From Paracamarosporium sp. OC-R06-R3 (taxonomy: Eukaryota; Ascomycota; Dothideomycetes; Pleosporales; Didymosphaeriaceae), in contig JACVRA010000238.1 of assembly GCA_019828545.1 (NCBI GenBank), positions 62,001 to 126,000 of the forward strand: a stretch of 64,000 nucleotides of DNA, read 5' to 3'. The position numbers and the translations under genes were made by a program. Of this stretch, positions 46,030 through 57,431 are shown piece by piece. Under the pieces are notes generated by a model, which was given only the letters and a program-made list of their open reading frames with translations, was not told where the DNA came from and did not search any database. Each line of letters opens with the position of its first letter. The stretch's first letter is position 1.

Positions 46030-47041
46030 TGGCCAACACAAAGCCCACGGCCCCGGATAAGCTCAACCACAATGCTTCGCGATGCGAGCTATTCCCGCCG
46101 TCGCCGCGAGGAAGCCATGCCCTGGCGAACCCGCCGCGCGTCGACAGCCCGAGCTGTATGTAGTAATCCCCGGGTGCGACGAAGCTCCCACCAACCTTTT
46201 TTTTTGGAGCCCCGAGCCCGCTTCCCAGTTTCATCTCCGCATCCGTTGACGTCATGCGTGGGAATGCGCCTTTTCGGGAATTTGCATTCGGCGCTGCGAG
46301 CGACCCGCACCGGCTCCATCGACAACGAAACACCGCCCTGAAACCGCGCCATTTTCCCCCATCCGCATCGCGATGACTTATCTTGGCTTGTTTTAGATCA
46401 GAGCCGTCAAGGTCGAGCCCTTTTGCAAGCGCACAGCGCACACAAATCCACCGAGCTAACGTGTCAGTGTAATGACCACGACATGTGTCGTTCTCGGTCT
46501 GGTGATGTCGTCCCAATCCGGCGTGATCTAATCAACGTGCGTGTGCACCGTAATTATTCTAGGAATGAAACTTTCTACGGGCGTACCCTGGTCTTGGATG
46601 AGAAATTGTGCAGCGTGTTTACACAAAATTGTGTTGTCAAACAAATATTCGTTACGCTAGACACCGTGGTGACAGTCGCAATCCAATTGAAATCCCCAGT
46701 TATATATGACAGTCGCTAAAAAAAATATCTCTCCTGCCCTGCTTTACCCGACAATGTGCCCTACGCATGCGGTCTCGAGAGATTTAATAACTAAGCAATG
46801 TATCGCTTCTCAATCTAATTGCAAACTTAGTATCCTAGGATAACACTGCATGCAGGGTTCGCCGATCACTGTTACCCCAGGGAAGCAATACACCTCGACA
46901 AGTTCAACCGCGATAAGGGATATATCATTCCTCCGCTAAAGGAATATGAGCTATTTGACAAAACCATAACCAGAATCAGAGCATGCACTATTGCACAAGG
47001 AGTCGTTCTGCTCAGCGTCCAACACAACCATTATCCACACG

Positions 47042-47908
47042 TTAACACGCACAGCCCTCCTTTGCACCCTCCGGCCGTGCATTGCCCAAATTCACCCGCG
47101 CGTCTTCTTGCCTTCCACCGAGATTCGTTTGGCCGCCGACGCCTCGGGGGCCCTTGAGGCTCGTTTCGGGGATGGCATTCGCAATCGCCGTGAATACTTC
47201 TGCAACATTCTGTCCCGTCTTGGCACTCGTCTCAAAGAACAGTAAGCCCTCCTCATCTGCATATGCCTTTGCCGTTTTCGTAGGAACTCTCCTCGCGTCT
47301 GTGCCCTCGTCTTCATTCACTTCCTCGCCCTCTGCTGCAGGTGCGGCGTCCGCATCTTCTGCGCTCTCTTCACCCGCTGCTGCCGCCAAATCAGACTTGT
47401 TGCCCACGAGCGCGATGACGATGCCAGGCGACGCTTGGCGGTGTAGTTCGGCGACCCAGTGCTGGGCTTTTGTGAGCGAGGACGGCTTCGTGATGTCGTA
47501 GACCACGAGCGCGGCTTGGGCGTTGCGATAGTACATAGGCGCCAGGGAGGCAAAGCGTTCCTGGCCGGCGGTGTCCCAGATTTCAAACTTGATCGTTCGC
47601 GTAGGGAGGTTGCATTTCTGCGTAAGGAAAGCGGCTCCTATCGTGGGCTCCTTGTTCTCTTGGAAATCGTTGTTGACGAAGCGCATAACCAACGACGACT
47701 ACAAAGCAGTCAGCAACGCGCCAGAAACACCGTGCTCTGTCAAACTGCTCAAGCACCCCGTGTCATCGCGGGATGAGCGCTCGAAAGGCCGGAATGACAC
47801 CAACTTTCACCTAAGAGGATAGTTACCTACCTTTCCGACAGCTGCCTCTCCCAGCAGCACCAGCTTCACGCTGCTGCTGGGCTTCGGTTGCGAAGATGCG
47901 TCCGCCAT
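47042..47908 (-). CDS. YPT5: Rab5-family GTPase (Ypt5/Vps21)
   Basis: Early-endosome Rab that controls endosome fusion and vacuolar sorting. Exons 47831-47908 and 47042-47698 around a 132-nt intron give 244 residues. G-boxes are intact: P-loop GEAAVGKS split by the intron at about 20-27, the effector-loop Thr in [21 protein letters not shown] and ETSAKTG. The C-terminus is CAC, a double-prenylation signal. An acidic Ala/Glu insert of about 35 residues lies between the NKxD and SAK boxes, which is familiar in filamentous-fungal Rab5 proteins and explains the extra length over yeast. Confidence 0.95.
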
Positions 47909-48746
47909 GGCGGTCTCGGAGATCGGTATGCGCGCGAGTGACAGGTATTAAGGTAATCGGACACGGTGCTTTGTCGAGCGAGAGATACTGGCCGATGTGC
48001 AATAATGTTGAGCGTCAGGGTGTAGACAGTTTGATGCCATGACGACTGCCGTCGATGGGCGACCGTCGCACGCGCCACAGTACGCTAAGCCTGATCCGAA
48101 GCCATCCAAACGGAAACCGCTTACCACTTGAAGCTCACATGCGTCAATGCAGGTTGACCTAAAATTGCCAGCCAACTAGATGTTCACAATCGTGCATCTT
48201 CAAGTGAAAGCGTATAGGTGGAAAAAGTCTTTGTCAAAGCCCGCAGCCATTCCTTTCCATCGAACAGTGACTGTTCACGTCTCGACTTGTTAAGTGAGCC
48301 GGAAGAGGGTTTTACATACCATCCATTCAATGCCCTTCTCCGCCAATCAGTGTCACGTCTAAGGACGTTACCAGCTTGGTATTTGGGCTTCGTCCTAAGG
48401 CCATAATAACTGTTTCTACCGATACGAACTTCGGCCTTTGAGCAACGAACTGCTCATGCATGATTGCTATCAGCGACAAGCAGATATAGAGGGTGTGAAT
48501 ATGGAAATACATTGAGATCGGTGGGAGGGAATAGCCAGCGAGCACATAGATACTGACGGGTAGGTAAGACATAGTACAGTTCCAGCAACTAGCGGCATAT
48601 ATCGAAAACAGTGCTCGAAACATATAATCAATGCTATAGCCTGAAAAAGCTACCATCCCAAAAACCTCGAAGTGCTTCCAGCTTCATACGTGAAAATTTC
48701 TCGCTTCTCCAAAGTGCACTTCAACTCGCCATTATCATCCATCTTT
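47909..48746. other. Intergenic region upstream of the Rab5 gene
   Basis: About 840 bp with the Rab5 promoter and the 3' side of the MRJP-like gene. No further gene seen. Confidence 0.45.
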
Positions 48747-50021
48747 CTAAACCGCAGGTCCGGCCCCGATCCACAGCCTGTATGACCTGAACGGGCCTCG
48801 CCTCGCATCAACGTTCCCGTATTGCCTACTAGGGCTCAACTCCAACTGGTTCGTGCAAAAGTACAACCAACCGTCCCAAATTGCTGCACTGTCCGCATGC
48901 TGTATCAGCGCGTTTCTCACCAAAGTCTTGACCACGTAATTTTCAGCAGGCACTGGTTCGAGCGGATTTGAACTACCAGGTGGAACACCGTTGACCGTAG
49001 AATTAACAGATGCTTGCAGCGTGTCCACATAGAAAATGGCGTTGTGTTCACTGGCGCAGATGTAAACGCGTCCTTTATCATCGGCCGTCAAACCTGCTTG
49101 CTCGGTGCCGCACTGCCCAGGGTCTTGCACATACTCCAACAAGTCCTTGTCCGAAATTGAGTCGTCGATGATTGCGGCTTGGGAAACGTAGTAATAGCGG
49201 CGCGATGCGAGCACGCCCCAGTACACGTTTCCTGATGCCAACGCGATCCCATCCGAGCCAGTAGTGATGAAGGATTTGTGGGTGCCATTCCAGTTGTATA
49301 TAGGTTCCCCATTGTACACACCCACATAGCCCTCATCAGCACGCGTGTACGTTGTGTTAAATAGCCTACGATTCGCAGCACCAGTAGCCAGATTGATCGA
49401 GAGGATGGAGCCAGCGTCCGATTCATCGGTGATAAATGCGTAGCCACCCTCACCAAGTGTGTTGTTTATACGGACATCATTCGCGTTCATGCTGTCGTAG
49501 TACAGCACCGATGGAATAACATATGTCTTCAGCAACTCTCCCTCCAACGAGAAACTCATTATCTTGGCGCCGGATTCGACTGCAGACTTTGCTCCTGGGG
49601 GAATGCCGGAGTCGACGACCCAGAGTTGATTGATGCTGTCCAACACTACATTTTGCACGTTGATGAAGCACGTGCTAGCGTTCTGGCTACTGGTGCAGTT
49701 TTGTATGGCGGCAGACGGCCACGGTTCCTCTGTATCAAATGAAGTACACTTGACAACATTGTTCGGTGTGGGACCAGAATTACGAGGGTATGTTAGGTAG
49801 AGAAGTAGATTGGGATCAATAGCCAGGCCCGTCGGTGGGGAGGTAGATTCGTGAACGGGTTCGAGTTGAGGCCCGATGAGTGTGAAGTCTGTGGAACAAA
49901 CGCCTATAGTGCTGTTGCTGTTTTTTGAGATGGGTGCCGGACATGTGGTTGGGAATTGGGCAAAAGTTCCAGAAAGGAACACCAAAGTGGTCGACAGGAT
50001 AACGGCGCGTCCACCTTTCAT
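48747..50021 (-). CDS. Secreted major royal jelly protein / yellow-like protein
   Basis: Intronless, 424 residues from the ATG at 50021; an upstream ATG at 50048 would add nine residues ahead of the signal peptide, so I prefer 50021 (MKGGRAVILSTTLVFLSGTFA). The mature part is the MRJP/yellow beta-propeller: PTGLAIDPNLLLYLTYPR, LDSINQLWVVDSGI, GYAFITDESDAGSILSINL, SDGIALASGNVYWGVL, AGLTADDKGRVYICASEHNAIFYVD, and the C-terminal LVRNALIQHADSAAIWDGWLYF. About ten N-x-S/T sites are present. Fungal members are secreted and of unknown function; no catalytic activity should be inferred. Confidence 0.9.
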   Translation of the reverse strand: MKGGRAVILSTTLVFLSGTFAQFPTTCPAPISKNSNSTIGVCSTDFTLIGPQLEPVHESTSPPTGLAIDPNLLLYLTYPRNSGPTPNNVVKCTSFDTEEPWPSAAIQNCTSSQNASTCFINVQNVVLDSINQLWVVDSGIPPGAKSAVESGAKIMSFSLEGELLKTYVIPSVLYYDSMNANDVRINNTLGEGGYAFITDESDAGSILSINLATGAANRRLFNTTYTRADEGYVGVYNGEPIYNWNGTHKSFITTGSDGIALASGNVYWGVLASRRYYYVSQAAIIDDSISDKDLLEYVQDPGQCGTEQAGLTADDKGRVYICASEHNAIFYVDTLQASVNSTVNGVPPGSSNPLEPVPAENYVVKTLVRNALIQHADSAAIWDGWLYFCTNQLELSPSRQYGNVDARRGPFRSYRLWIGAGPAV

Positions 50022-50586
50022 GGTTGTTGCAATATTTTGATGAAGCAAGGAACGCAGGTAACGTCTTTGGCAAAATTGATAGAACTGTGACGATTTAGTA
50101 TTGCCTAAGGTGAATGATGGTTCACCTACTTTGTAAAATTGAAGTGCTGGTGTACAAAGATATATTCACACCAAGCGTCTTGGAAGTTGAAGTGTGGGAG
50201 AGCTACCCTACTTGTATGGATCGACCCCGCAAAGTCGGATAGCACGACGTCATCCACCGGATTAAATGAAGAAGTAGCGACTCGCCACATTATTAATATT
50301 GTTCAACTTAAGACTACTTGCGATATGTTAGATCGAATCACGGTCAACTTCGTGGGTCGATCTCGAAATACTGTGATCTTGTGATAAAGCACAAGTTGTC
50401 TACAAGAGCTCAGTACAGATTCTACACAGACCAACGAACGCCTAACCTTTCAGATACCAACTCGCCCAATGTGTGGAACTCGAAAATTCTTGAAAATATT
50501 TCTTTGCCAATGCATAGCAAGTTGGAGAATAAAATGAGGATATGACTCAATTACATTAACTTCGCTATTGACTTCTCCATAACTTC
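50022..50586. other. Intergenic region MRJP-like / SnoaL-like
   Basis: 565 bp, AT-rich; no gene or RNA recognised. Confidence 0.45.
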
Positions 50587-51131
50587 TCACTTGTTTTGCG
50601 CACCAGTATCCTGCGTTGCATTAGTACTTTCAACATCCGTTTTTCTGCTGCGACTGACCAGATACACCTGGTAAAACTCCATCTTCACTTTGCCCTCATC
50701 CTTGACCAATTGCGCACGCGCCGCCCAGTCCACACTGGACTCCCCACCAGCCTTCAGGCCGTACTTAACTGTACCATGCAGCATCACCTCGTTAGCGTTC
50801 GAGCCATAGGGAAATATCTTGACCGGGTTGTGGACGCGACTGGCGACTTTTTCCCATAGACCTTTGCGGAGAGCAAGAATTTCTGGCGAGTTAGACGAGT
50901 AAGTGAGGTGTCTCAGAGGGTATGGGATGGAAAAGAGAAGAGGCCAAGATAGATACCTTCTGAGCCGCGCGCTTTTTTGGACGCCATTATAAGTGTTGCA
51001 TCTTTGGTGAATGATTCCACGTACGCATCGTGTGCATCGGGGTTGTCGGAAGTTGCGTAGAAGTCCTCGAAGAACTTCTGAAATGCGGGGTCGAATGGGA
51101 TCGAGGGGTACTCGGATTTGTACGATGTCAT
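50587..51131 (-). CDS. SnoaL/NTF2-like small protein
   Basis: Exons 50957-51131 and 50587-50882 around a 74-nt intron (GTATCT donor, CTAAC branch, GCCAG acceptor) give 156 residues. Helix-rich start (FDPAFQKFFEDFYATSDNPDAHDAYVESFTKDATLIM) with the KxxxxxEIxxLRKGLWEKVASRVHN block, then beta strands ending EGKVKMEFYQVYLV: the cone-shaped SnoaL-like fold common in small fungal proteins. Members are isomerases, cyclases or of unknown function. No signal peptide, no clear active site. The last ~20 residues are Thr/Asn-rich. Confidence 0.82.
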
Positions 51132-51792
51132 GATGTTTCTCTTTCGGCGAAATTGTTTCTTGGAGAACAGGTTGCCGTGGTGTTATACACGAAATTCGTT
51201 CATACAGCACTTGACGTAAGTGCCTCCGAGATCTTGCGTCGGGTAGCGCACCAGCTATCCTAGGTGAGTAATTTGTGGGGTTAGCTGATTCCGGTCACAG
51301 TCGTGGAAAAATTGTGCACATGATACTTGCGCCTGAGTATCGGCAAGAATGAACGTGATGTGGATTGACGGACAGGTTTACTAGAGACTACAGCAAGCTC
51401 TCGTTGCAGGCAGTCGCCAGTATCACAATATTCCAGCAGAGCATAATTGCTTTCTGTGCAATGAATGTAGTAGAGAATTATGATCACCAACCTAAAGCCT
51501 ACACTTCCACACCTTAGCAGCATCTTATCTAAGCTTACTGGCATCCGTATTATAATCGTAGATTCTGGTTCATCTTGGTATGGCTATGGGGCTGGTTGGT
51601 TGCCCCACTGGTTCGCTGTTCGGCTGCCTGACCGCCGCTGGTGAGCTAGCTTTATCCGTGCTTGGTAACGTACCACACTTGGAAAATTCTTGCGGAGAGC
51701 CCAGTGCTCACGCAGCTTGTCACTGTGCAGTTGAATTTTGATTCTGGTATATATAGATAATTATCACCCAAACTCCCATCAAATCATCAGAA
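51132..51792. other. Intergenic region upstream of tRNA-Lys
   Basis: 661 bp without a recognisable gene; holds the promoter of the SnoaL-like gene. Confidence 0.45.
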
Positions 51793-51898
51793 GCCCGGCT
51801 AGCTCAATCGGTAGAGCGTGAGACTCTTAAGTATTCACGGTCTAATCACTCGATTACTCGGCATCTCAAGGTTGTGGGTTCGACCCCCACGTCGGGCT
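51793..51898 (+). tRNA. tRNA-Lys (anticodon CTT) with a 33-nt intron
   Basis: Acceptor halves GCCCGGC and GTCGGGC pair apart from one G-T type position; the D arm is GCTCAATCGGTAGAGC; the anticodon stem TGAGA/TCTCA encloses the loop CTCTTAA with anticodon CTT; the T arm is GTGGGTTCGACCCCCAC. A 33-nt intron at 51830-51862 sits one base after the anticodon, the canonical tRNA intron site. The mature length is 73 nt before CCA. Confidence 0.95.
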
Positions 51899-51901
51899 AG
51901 C

Positions 51902-51906
51902 TTTTT
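51902..51906 (+). terminator. RNA polymerase III terminator of tRNA-Lys
   Basis: Run of five T starting four bases after the tRNA 3' end, the standard Pol III stop. Confidence 0.8.
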
Positions 51907-52343
51907 GTGATCTCATGCCACCTCGCTACTGTTCGGAAAGATGCAATGACTTTTTGACAGTGTGCGAGCGTTGTCACAATAGAAGCAATACTAGAGGATG
52001 ATCGTGGTAGCTTTCTTTTAATCCCGTTGTGTGAGATAATAGACGATTGCGCTCAAGTAACTCACAGATATAAGAACTATAACTATCATTAGTATTCGTT
52101 GTTGCTCCATATATGCGCATCTTGTCTCTACAGCATGCTCTTCGTATATACATTATAGGAGGAAGGATGAACTATTTCTTGTTGGAGAACAAAGGGAAGG
52201 TTTTTGCTTCAAAATCACTGTAGCGAAAGTATCATAGCGTCATCCATCATATCGCTCTATAATGTAAATACTTGTGAAGTCCAGGCCCTCCCTACATGCA
52301 GCCTTGCTACAGCATGTGATCTTGTTCTTGATCTCAATACTAG
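51907..52343. other. Intergenic region tRNA-Lys / epoxide hydrolase
   Basis: 437 bp with nothing recognised beyond the 3' flank of the epoxide hydrolase gene. Confidence 0.45.
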
Positions 52344-53728
52344 TCACTCCTTATACCCATTCTTCCCAGCGACACAGGCAAAAGCAGGACCGCCTTTGCC
52401 GAACATAGCCTTGAGGTCTTTTGAAATAGCATCTGGGCGTTCCCATGCCGCAAAGTGACCTCCTACATCGTACTCACTCTCGTATACGATTGGGCCGAGC
52501 GTCTGATTCCAAAGGCGCGGCAGCAAAACCGAATCATTCGCGAAACGCGCTACGCCGAGAGGAACATCGATGTAGGCTTGCGAGGCCGGGAAAGCGCCCT
52601 CTGGTCTCCGGTTTTCGAATTCATAGAATGCGCGGCTAGAAGCAGCTGGACCAGGTGTGGAGAACCTGCGTAAACATGCGATCAGCGCTGGTTATCTGCA
52701 TTCAATTTTCTGGCGAGACTTACCAGTAAACGCTCACCCAGGTGCAGATTTCATCATCTGTCCACGTATATGTCGGATCTGTCCAATCGTGTAGCTTTTC
52801 GTATATCCACGCCAGCAGCGCGGCTGGGCTGTCTGCTAGTGCATATCCAAGAGTTTGCGGTCGCGTTGAGGAGAGCTGATAGTAACCTGACGCGGTTGAG
52901 AAGTATTTGGCAGTGCGGGCTAGGCCCTCGAGCTCAAGGGCAGTGAGGGGTGTGGACTGCAGCTTTGCACAGAGTTGAGGATGTTTGGCCGCCGTAGGCT
53001 CTGCTGGCAAGGCGTTGTTGGTATGAAAGGCTTTGCAATACTTGCGGCCATACTTGAGAGAAATGAACCGTGCTGTGAGGCAGCCGAGATCTCCGCCTTG
53101 TACCACTGTATCGCCGTGAGTTACACAAAAGATCCGCGTCTCATAAGTCACCAACTCACCATATTCGGTATATCCTAGAGATAACATGAGCTTATGGCAT
53201 ACTTCAGCGTGCTGGTCAATGGCGAATCCATTCTGTACGGCTGTCATTACGTAGGCGATCAAAGACGGAGATAAGACATACCTTCTTGCTCCCTGATGAG
53301 AAGCCAAAGTCGACCAGGCTGGGAGCGACAACATGGAAAGCAGGACTGTTTTCATCGCCCCCTAAGTAGGGCAATAGCTTTGAGACCTCGAAAAATCCAC
53401 CTGGCCAATTATGGAGGAATAGAAGCGGAACTGCTTGTTTGATATCGCTCTTTTGATGAACATGGTGAATGTTGTACGTTCCGAAATTATCCACGCCGAT
53501 CTCAGTAATAAATTGTGGGAGCTGGTTCAGCTTGGCCTCGGCCTTTCTCCAATCAAAGCTTTCGGCCCAATATGCCGTCAGTCGCTCCATGTCACTCAAT
53601 GGTACGCCACGAGACCATGAATCTCCAAGATCCGTAACTTCATCAGGGAAGTCTGTCAAAAGGAGCTTCTGCTTCAGTCGCAATATATCGACATCGGGAA
53701 TAGCAATCTTGAAAGGTGTGACGGACAT
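52344..53728 (-). CDS. Epoxide hydrolase (EHN plus alpha/beta-hydrolase fold)
   Basis: Opens epoxides to diols; no signal peptide. Four exons, 53282-53728, 53160-53232, 52724-53105 and 52344-52665, give 407 residues; introns are 49, 54 and 58 nt. The 54-nt intron (53106-53159) has no stop in frame. The N-terminal EHN domain (FKIAIPDVDILRLKQKL, YWAESFDWRKAEAKLNQLPQF) precedes the hydrolase fold. The nucleophile Asp is at about 179 in VVQGGDLG and the catalytic His at about 371 in VGGHFAAWE. The oxyanion motif reads LHNWPGG near 106-111, where the family has HGWPGS, so the Gly after His is Asn. A shortened Zn2Cys6 regulator starts 200 bp upstream on the same strand. Confidence 0.9.
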
Positions 53729-53929
53729 GACTTCTGATAGATCACTGCTGGTGACAGGTGATGAGAAATTAATATTAGAAGCACAGAAAATAAAAGCCTG
53801 AAGGGATTTTCCAGCCTTCTTATAGCATGCATTGTATTCGAGTCGGCTGCAGTAGTCAGCTCAAGTGGCATTTGTGCATCCTCCACTCTGTGGTTTACGC
53901 ACCACCCAATAGGATTGAAGCTTGGAAGC

Positions 53930-54695
53930 CTAAATACGCACCTCCGTTACATCGTCTACTGCAAGGGCCGTCCAACTGCGTGGAGACATCAAGTCTTCAA
54001 TGTAAGCAAGCGCTTGGGAGAAAAATGTTGTTTCCGACCGGTACTGTCGTTCCATAGTGCTGAGCATGGATGTTGCGCTGCGCAAATGTATTTGTACCCT
54101 GCTGTAATTCTCGAGAAGGAACTCAAGGACAATCAATGTTATGCTGGCTAAGACGAGGCGGAATACATTCTGAGGTGTGTGCCTGAGGTGACTGAGCTCT
54201 CTGATTGCCAAGTTATACTGGAACAGAGCGTAGCTATCTGCAGGGTACTGGTGCTGGCTGGAACCGGCGTAGCGATGTCTACTGAGGGCGCCAACTGCAA
54301 GAGCAATGCGACGGAACGACCGATCCGTAGAAGCCGCTTGCAGCACTACTGTGGCCCATGTGTCCGCCTGAAAGAAAAGGGAGAACTCAGGCGCACAGAT
54401 GAGCCTAAAGTAATCGAAGTGTATAGCGTCGGTCTCGGCAAGTTGAAGAGACGAAGGCGAATGGGAGGGACGCGGCATCTCCTGGAAGTCGCATCTCCAT
54501 CCGGCCTCACTGCACGGAGTGCACACCGGCCTCACTTCGTCGCACTTCTTGTGCCTTGTCCTATGGCTTTGTGAGCAGAACAGTCTAAGGGAAGGCAAAG
54601 GCACTCAGGTCGTACTTGCATGTCGCACACCCTGTCTTTACCTTTCGGGCGCCTCTGGCACCGCGGCGAGCCTTGACACTGGCCTTCTCAACCAT
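53930..54695 (-). CDS. Short Zn2Cys6 transcription factor, probably C-terminally truncated
   Basis: Exons 54616-54695 and 53930-54560 around a 55-nt intron give 236 residues. The intron splits the zinc cluster; spliced it reads CATCKTRHKKCDE, VRPVCTPC, SEAGWRC, a complete six-cysteine GAL4-type domain at about 21-48. A basic stretch (KARRGARGARKVK) precedes it. After a short linker comes the usual fungal-TF middle with LFFQADTWATVVLQAAS and IALAVGALSRHR. It ends at EVRI, where most relatives run 200 or more residues further. The last codons overlap a GTGCGT donor-like string, but I find no convincing downstream exon before the epoxide hydrolase start. A local regulator of that gene is possible; this is inference. 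Confidence 0.78.
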
Positions 54696-55591
54696 GTTTC
54701 CCGTATCCACTGTCTGTGTAAGAGGACTCGTTAATGCGGTCAGCAAGAGGGACCTCCGCCGATTTGAACAAGGTTAACGGCGCTATGATTGACTCTCGGT
54801 TCATTGGCTGCAGCGTAAGTTGAGCACACGCTAATGCAGCCCCCAGCAAAACAATCCCCATCGAAAGATCGTAATCCTCCATGGAAGCGATAGCGCCACG
54901 AAATCCAACGCAGTGTTATCGTAAAGTTAGATGGAGCCAGCAACTAATGAACAGGCACTCGGTGGGGGTGGACATACGTTCACCCGAAGACCATACATCA
55001 GCTCAGAGACGGGACGCCCCGACATGCTATTTCATCAATGCCAAAGCAGCCCTACACAGTGAAGTTTCCAGTACGCTACAATAATCACGTACGATTACCA
55101 GGTAAGCTTAACATAACACTACACGCCCATCCGCACCTGCGAACATGGTCAAGTCTATAGTCTGCAAGGCTACGCTAGATTTAGATGAACAACACGCGAT
55201 CGCTACATTTCTGACATGTAAGAGAAGTCATAACAAACTGAAATGCCTCGTCTAGTACAGTCAGAACTGCCGACTACGGGTCAAATATTCTAGCAGCGTG
55301 CTTGGCTCAGTTAAGCTGAGTGTGGACGACCCGGGTGTTAACTGCACAACATTATGTTAGGATTAAGAATTAAGTTATAGATTTAGTGTCTACAAGATGC
55401 CAGCAGTTGACCGTTGCAGCTCGAAGTACCAATCTAAACGTCAGACTCTTTCTTTTACACAATGGTTCTTGATTCTGGTGCAGAAAAAGCCACTTTGACC
55501 GGATAATATTAATCAAAGAGGACTGAGAATTACTGCATTCAACTGCTAAGTAACACTAGTTCTAAAGGAATCCAGCACCTCGTTTCTTCAC
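54696..55591. other. Intergenic region Zn2Cys6 / beta-lactamase-like
   Basis: About 900 bp without a supportable gene. Small minus-strand frames near 54690-54940 show no domain. Confidence 0.45.
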
Positions 55592-57431
55592 CTACTCCAG
55601 TCTTGTCATTGTAACATTCGAATCTAGCATCCTCACCGCCGTTACCTTCCCCTCTGCGACCTCGAGCTCAAACTCGCTTGTACTGAAAAACCCTGTAGTT
55701 TCCCAAGCAGTACAACCATCGTCAAATAGCCCCTTTCCGCCTTCAATCTGAGATCTTGGGATGCCACCAGCTGTGCCAGCCACAGCGTTGAACTGTTTAA
55801 CACGTGCGCCATTTAAGGGCGAGGTATACTCGCCGCCAGAAGGATATAAACGATTGCTTAGCGATGCCGATAAAGCAGGATCTGTGGCTGGCTGCGTGAT
55901 GTTTGCCAACCAGTTTACACCCTCAATGAAGAGAGAAGGAAGACCGAGACCTGGAGCATCATCATCGACGGTGAGCGTAAGGTTAGAGAGGACGTTGTTT
56001 GGGTCCGCGAAGGTACCAGCGTAATTCACAGCCGCATTCTCGAAGGCGGCGGCTTCAGCAGCCGGTATAAATACTTCACCGATCAAGTTGCGGACGGGGA
56101 CTCGATCAGGAATCGCACTCTCACCAGCCAGAAGAACGGTGTAGCCAATACCATGGTCTGGTGAAAGAGCAAATATAGCGGCGTATCCTGAATTTCCTCC
56201 AGCTTTCGTGTACAAGTCGGACACGCGCGTTCGGTTTGTATCAGCGGAGACAGGAATGGTCAGTCGATAAATCTCCCAAGGCGCACCAAGCGAGGTGGTT
56301 AAGCTGGCTGTATGCCCTCGTGGCTTCATCCATTCGCGAATCACGTCGTCGTGAAGTAGCTCACTGTGGAGTATCGAAAGACCAATCGTGCGCAAGTCCA
56401 CTGCGTTCGAATAAATACCTCCGGACCTACGTTACATTAGACTTGTCCGGACTTCGAATCATCTTCCTATACTTACGGTGAGACGACGAAGTTGTCTTGT
56501 CCCCAATTTGAAACGCTGATATCCCCAGGTAAAGCAAGGGCATTGAGGCCTTCCGCTGGTGGCTCGGTACTTCCTGAGCCTGACAGGCCAAGTGGTCTGG
56601 CAAGGTGAGTTTGCACCGCATCCGCATATGTCTGGTTTGTCAACCTTTCTAACACGCGGCCGAGAATACCAAAACCGGAATCGGCATACAAAGCTGTCTG
56701 GAAGACAGGCGTTACTGGACGTTCATCACGCATTCTTGATAGAAATTCTGGTAACGCATTAGCCCCAGGTTATGTGTTGCTATCTGGCAAAACTCGACGT
56801 ACCTTGGATGTCGCAAGTGTTCGTCACCGTACATGTAGCAAGATCCAAAGCTAGATTGCAAGAGTTATTATGCTATTCAGAAAAATGTGCGATCAGACTT
56901 ACGAAAGCCTCCAACTCCCCCTTGCTGCGATGCAAGCGCGCCCACCGTTATTTCTTCCCAGATAATCTTCGACCTGTTCGTGTTTCCTTTGAGCTCTGGA
57001 AGATATTGTGTGACAGGGTGCTGAAATATCTCGATGCCGGCAACATTTAGGAGGGCGTATACCGTAAACAACTTTGACACACTTCCAACACGGAAAATGG
57101 TGCCATCGTCGAGTGAACCACTGGTCAGGGCCGACTTGTGAATATCCGCCGTATGCGAGTAGTTATAGATGGAAGCATTGCTTTGGGTAGAAAAGACGTC
57201 AATGTGGAAAGATGTCGCGTTTTTAGGAATCGATTCGGCCTCGAATAGCGCGTCGATTAGGGACGGGAAGGTCTCAATGGCTTCCTTGATGTATTTAGAT
57301 TGTGTGATGTTAAAGTCTGAAGGTAGGCTCGGTCCTAGGATTGGACAGTCGTCTGTTGGAAGAAGAGGAGATTGTGATCGCGCTTTGGCGAGTGCAAGGA
57401 GTGGAAGGATAAGAACTGCTGGACGTAGCAT
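55592..57431 (-). CDS. Secreted beta-lactamase-like serine hydrolase (AmpC/LACTB fold)
   Basis: Exons 56903-57431, 56803-56850 (48 nt), 56477-56747 and 55592-56426 with introns of 50-55 nt give 560 residues. A signal peptide covers about 1-19. The fold carries the nucleophile box SVSK (Ser about 117, Lys 120), a Tyr box YADSGFG (about 213, where class C enzymes have YxN), and a KAGG motif in LYTKAGGNSGY that stands for the KTG box. The micro-exon supplies a Cys-containing LDLATCTVTNTCDIQ loop. A C-terminal beta-sandwich of about 180 residues follows, as in secreted fungal members. Such proteins are esterases, peptidases or amidases in fungi, often near metabolite genes; antibiotic hydrolysis should not be assumed. 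Confidence 0.9.

Larger units (their letters stand above)
43720..47041. other. 3.3-kb GC-rich gene desert with repeats
   Basis: Upstream of the C2H2 gene and downstream of the Rab5 gene. Open frames are many on both strands because of the base composition, but none shows a domain, a signal peptide or good splice sites. It holds two minisatellites and a diverged direct repeat listed separately. From about 46400 it becomes AT-rich. Confidence 0.5.

Noticed and set aside
45571..46341. 256-codon plus-strand frame
   Set aside because: Contains repeat copy B, has no recognisable domain or signal, and composition resembles neighbouring non-coding DNA.
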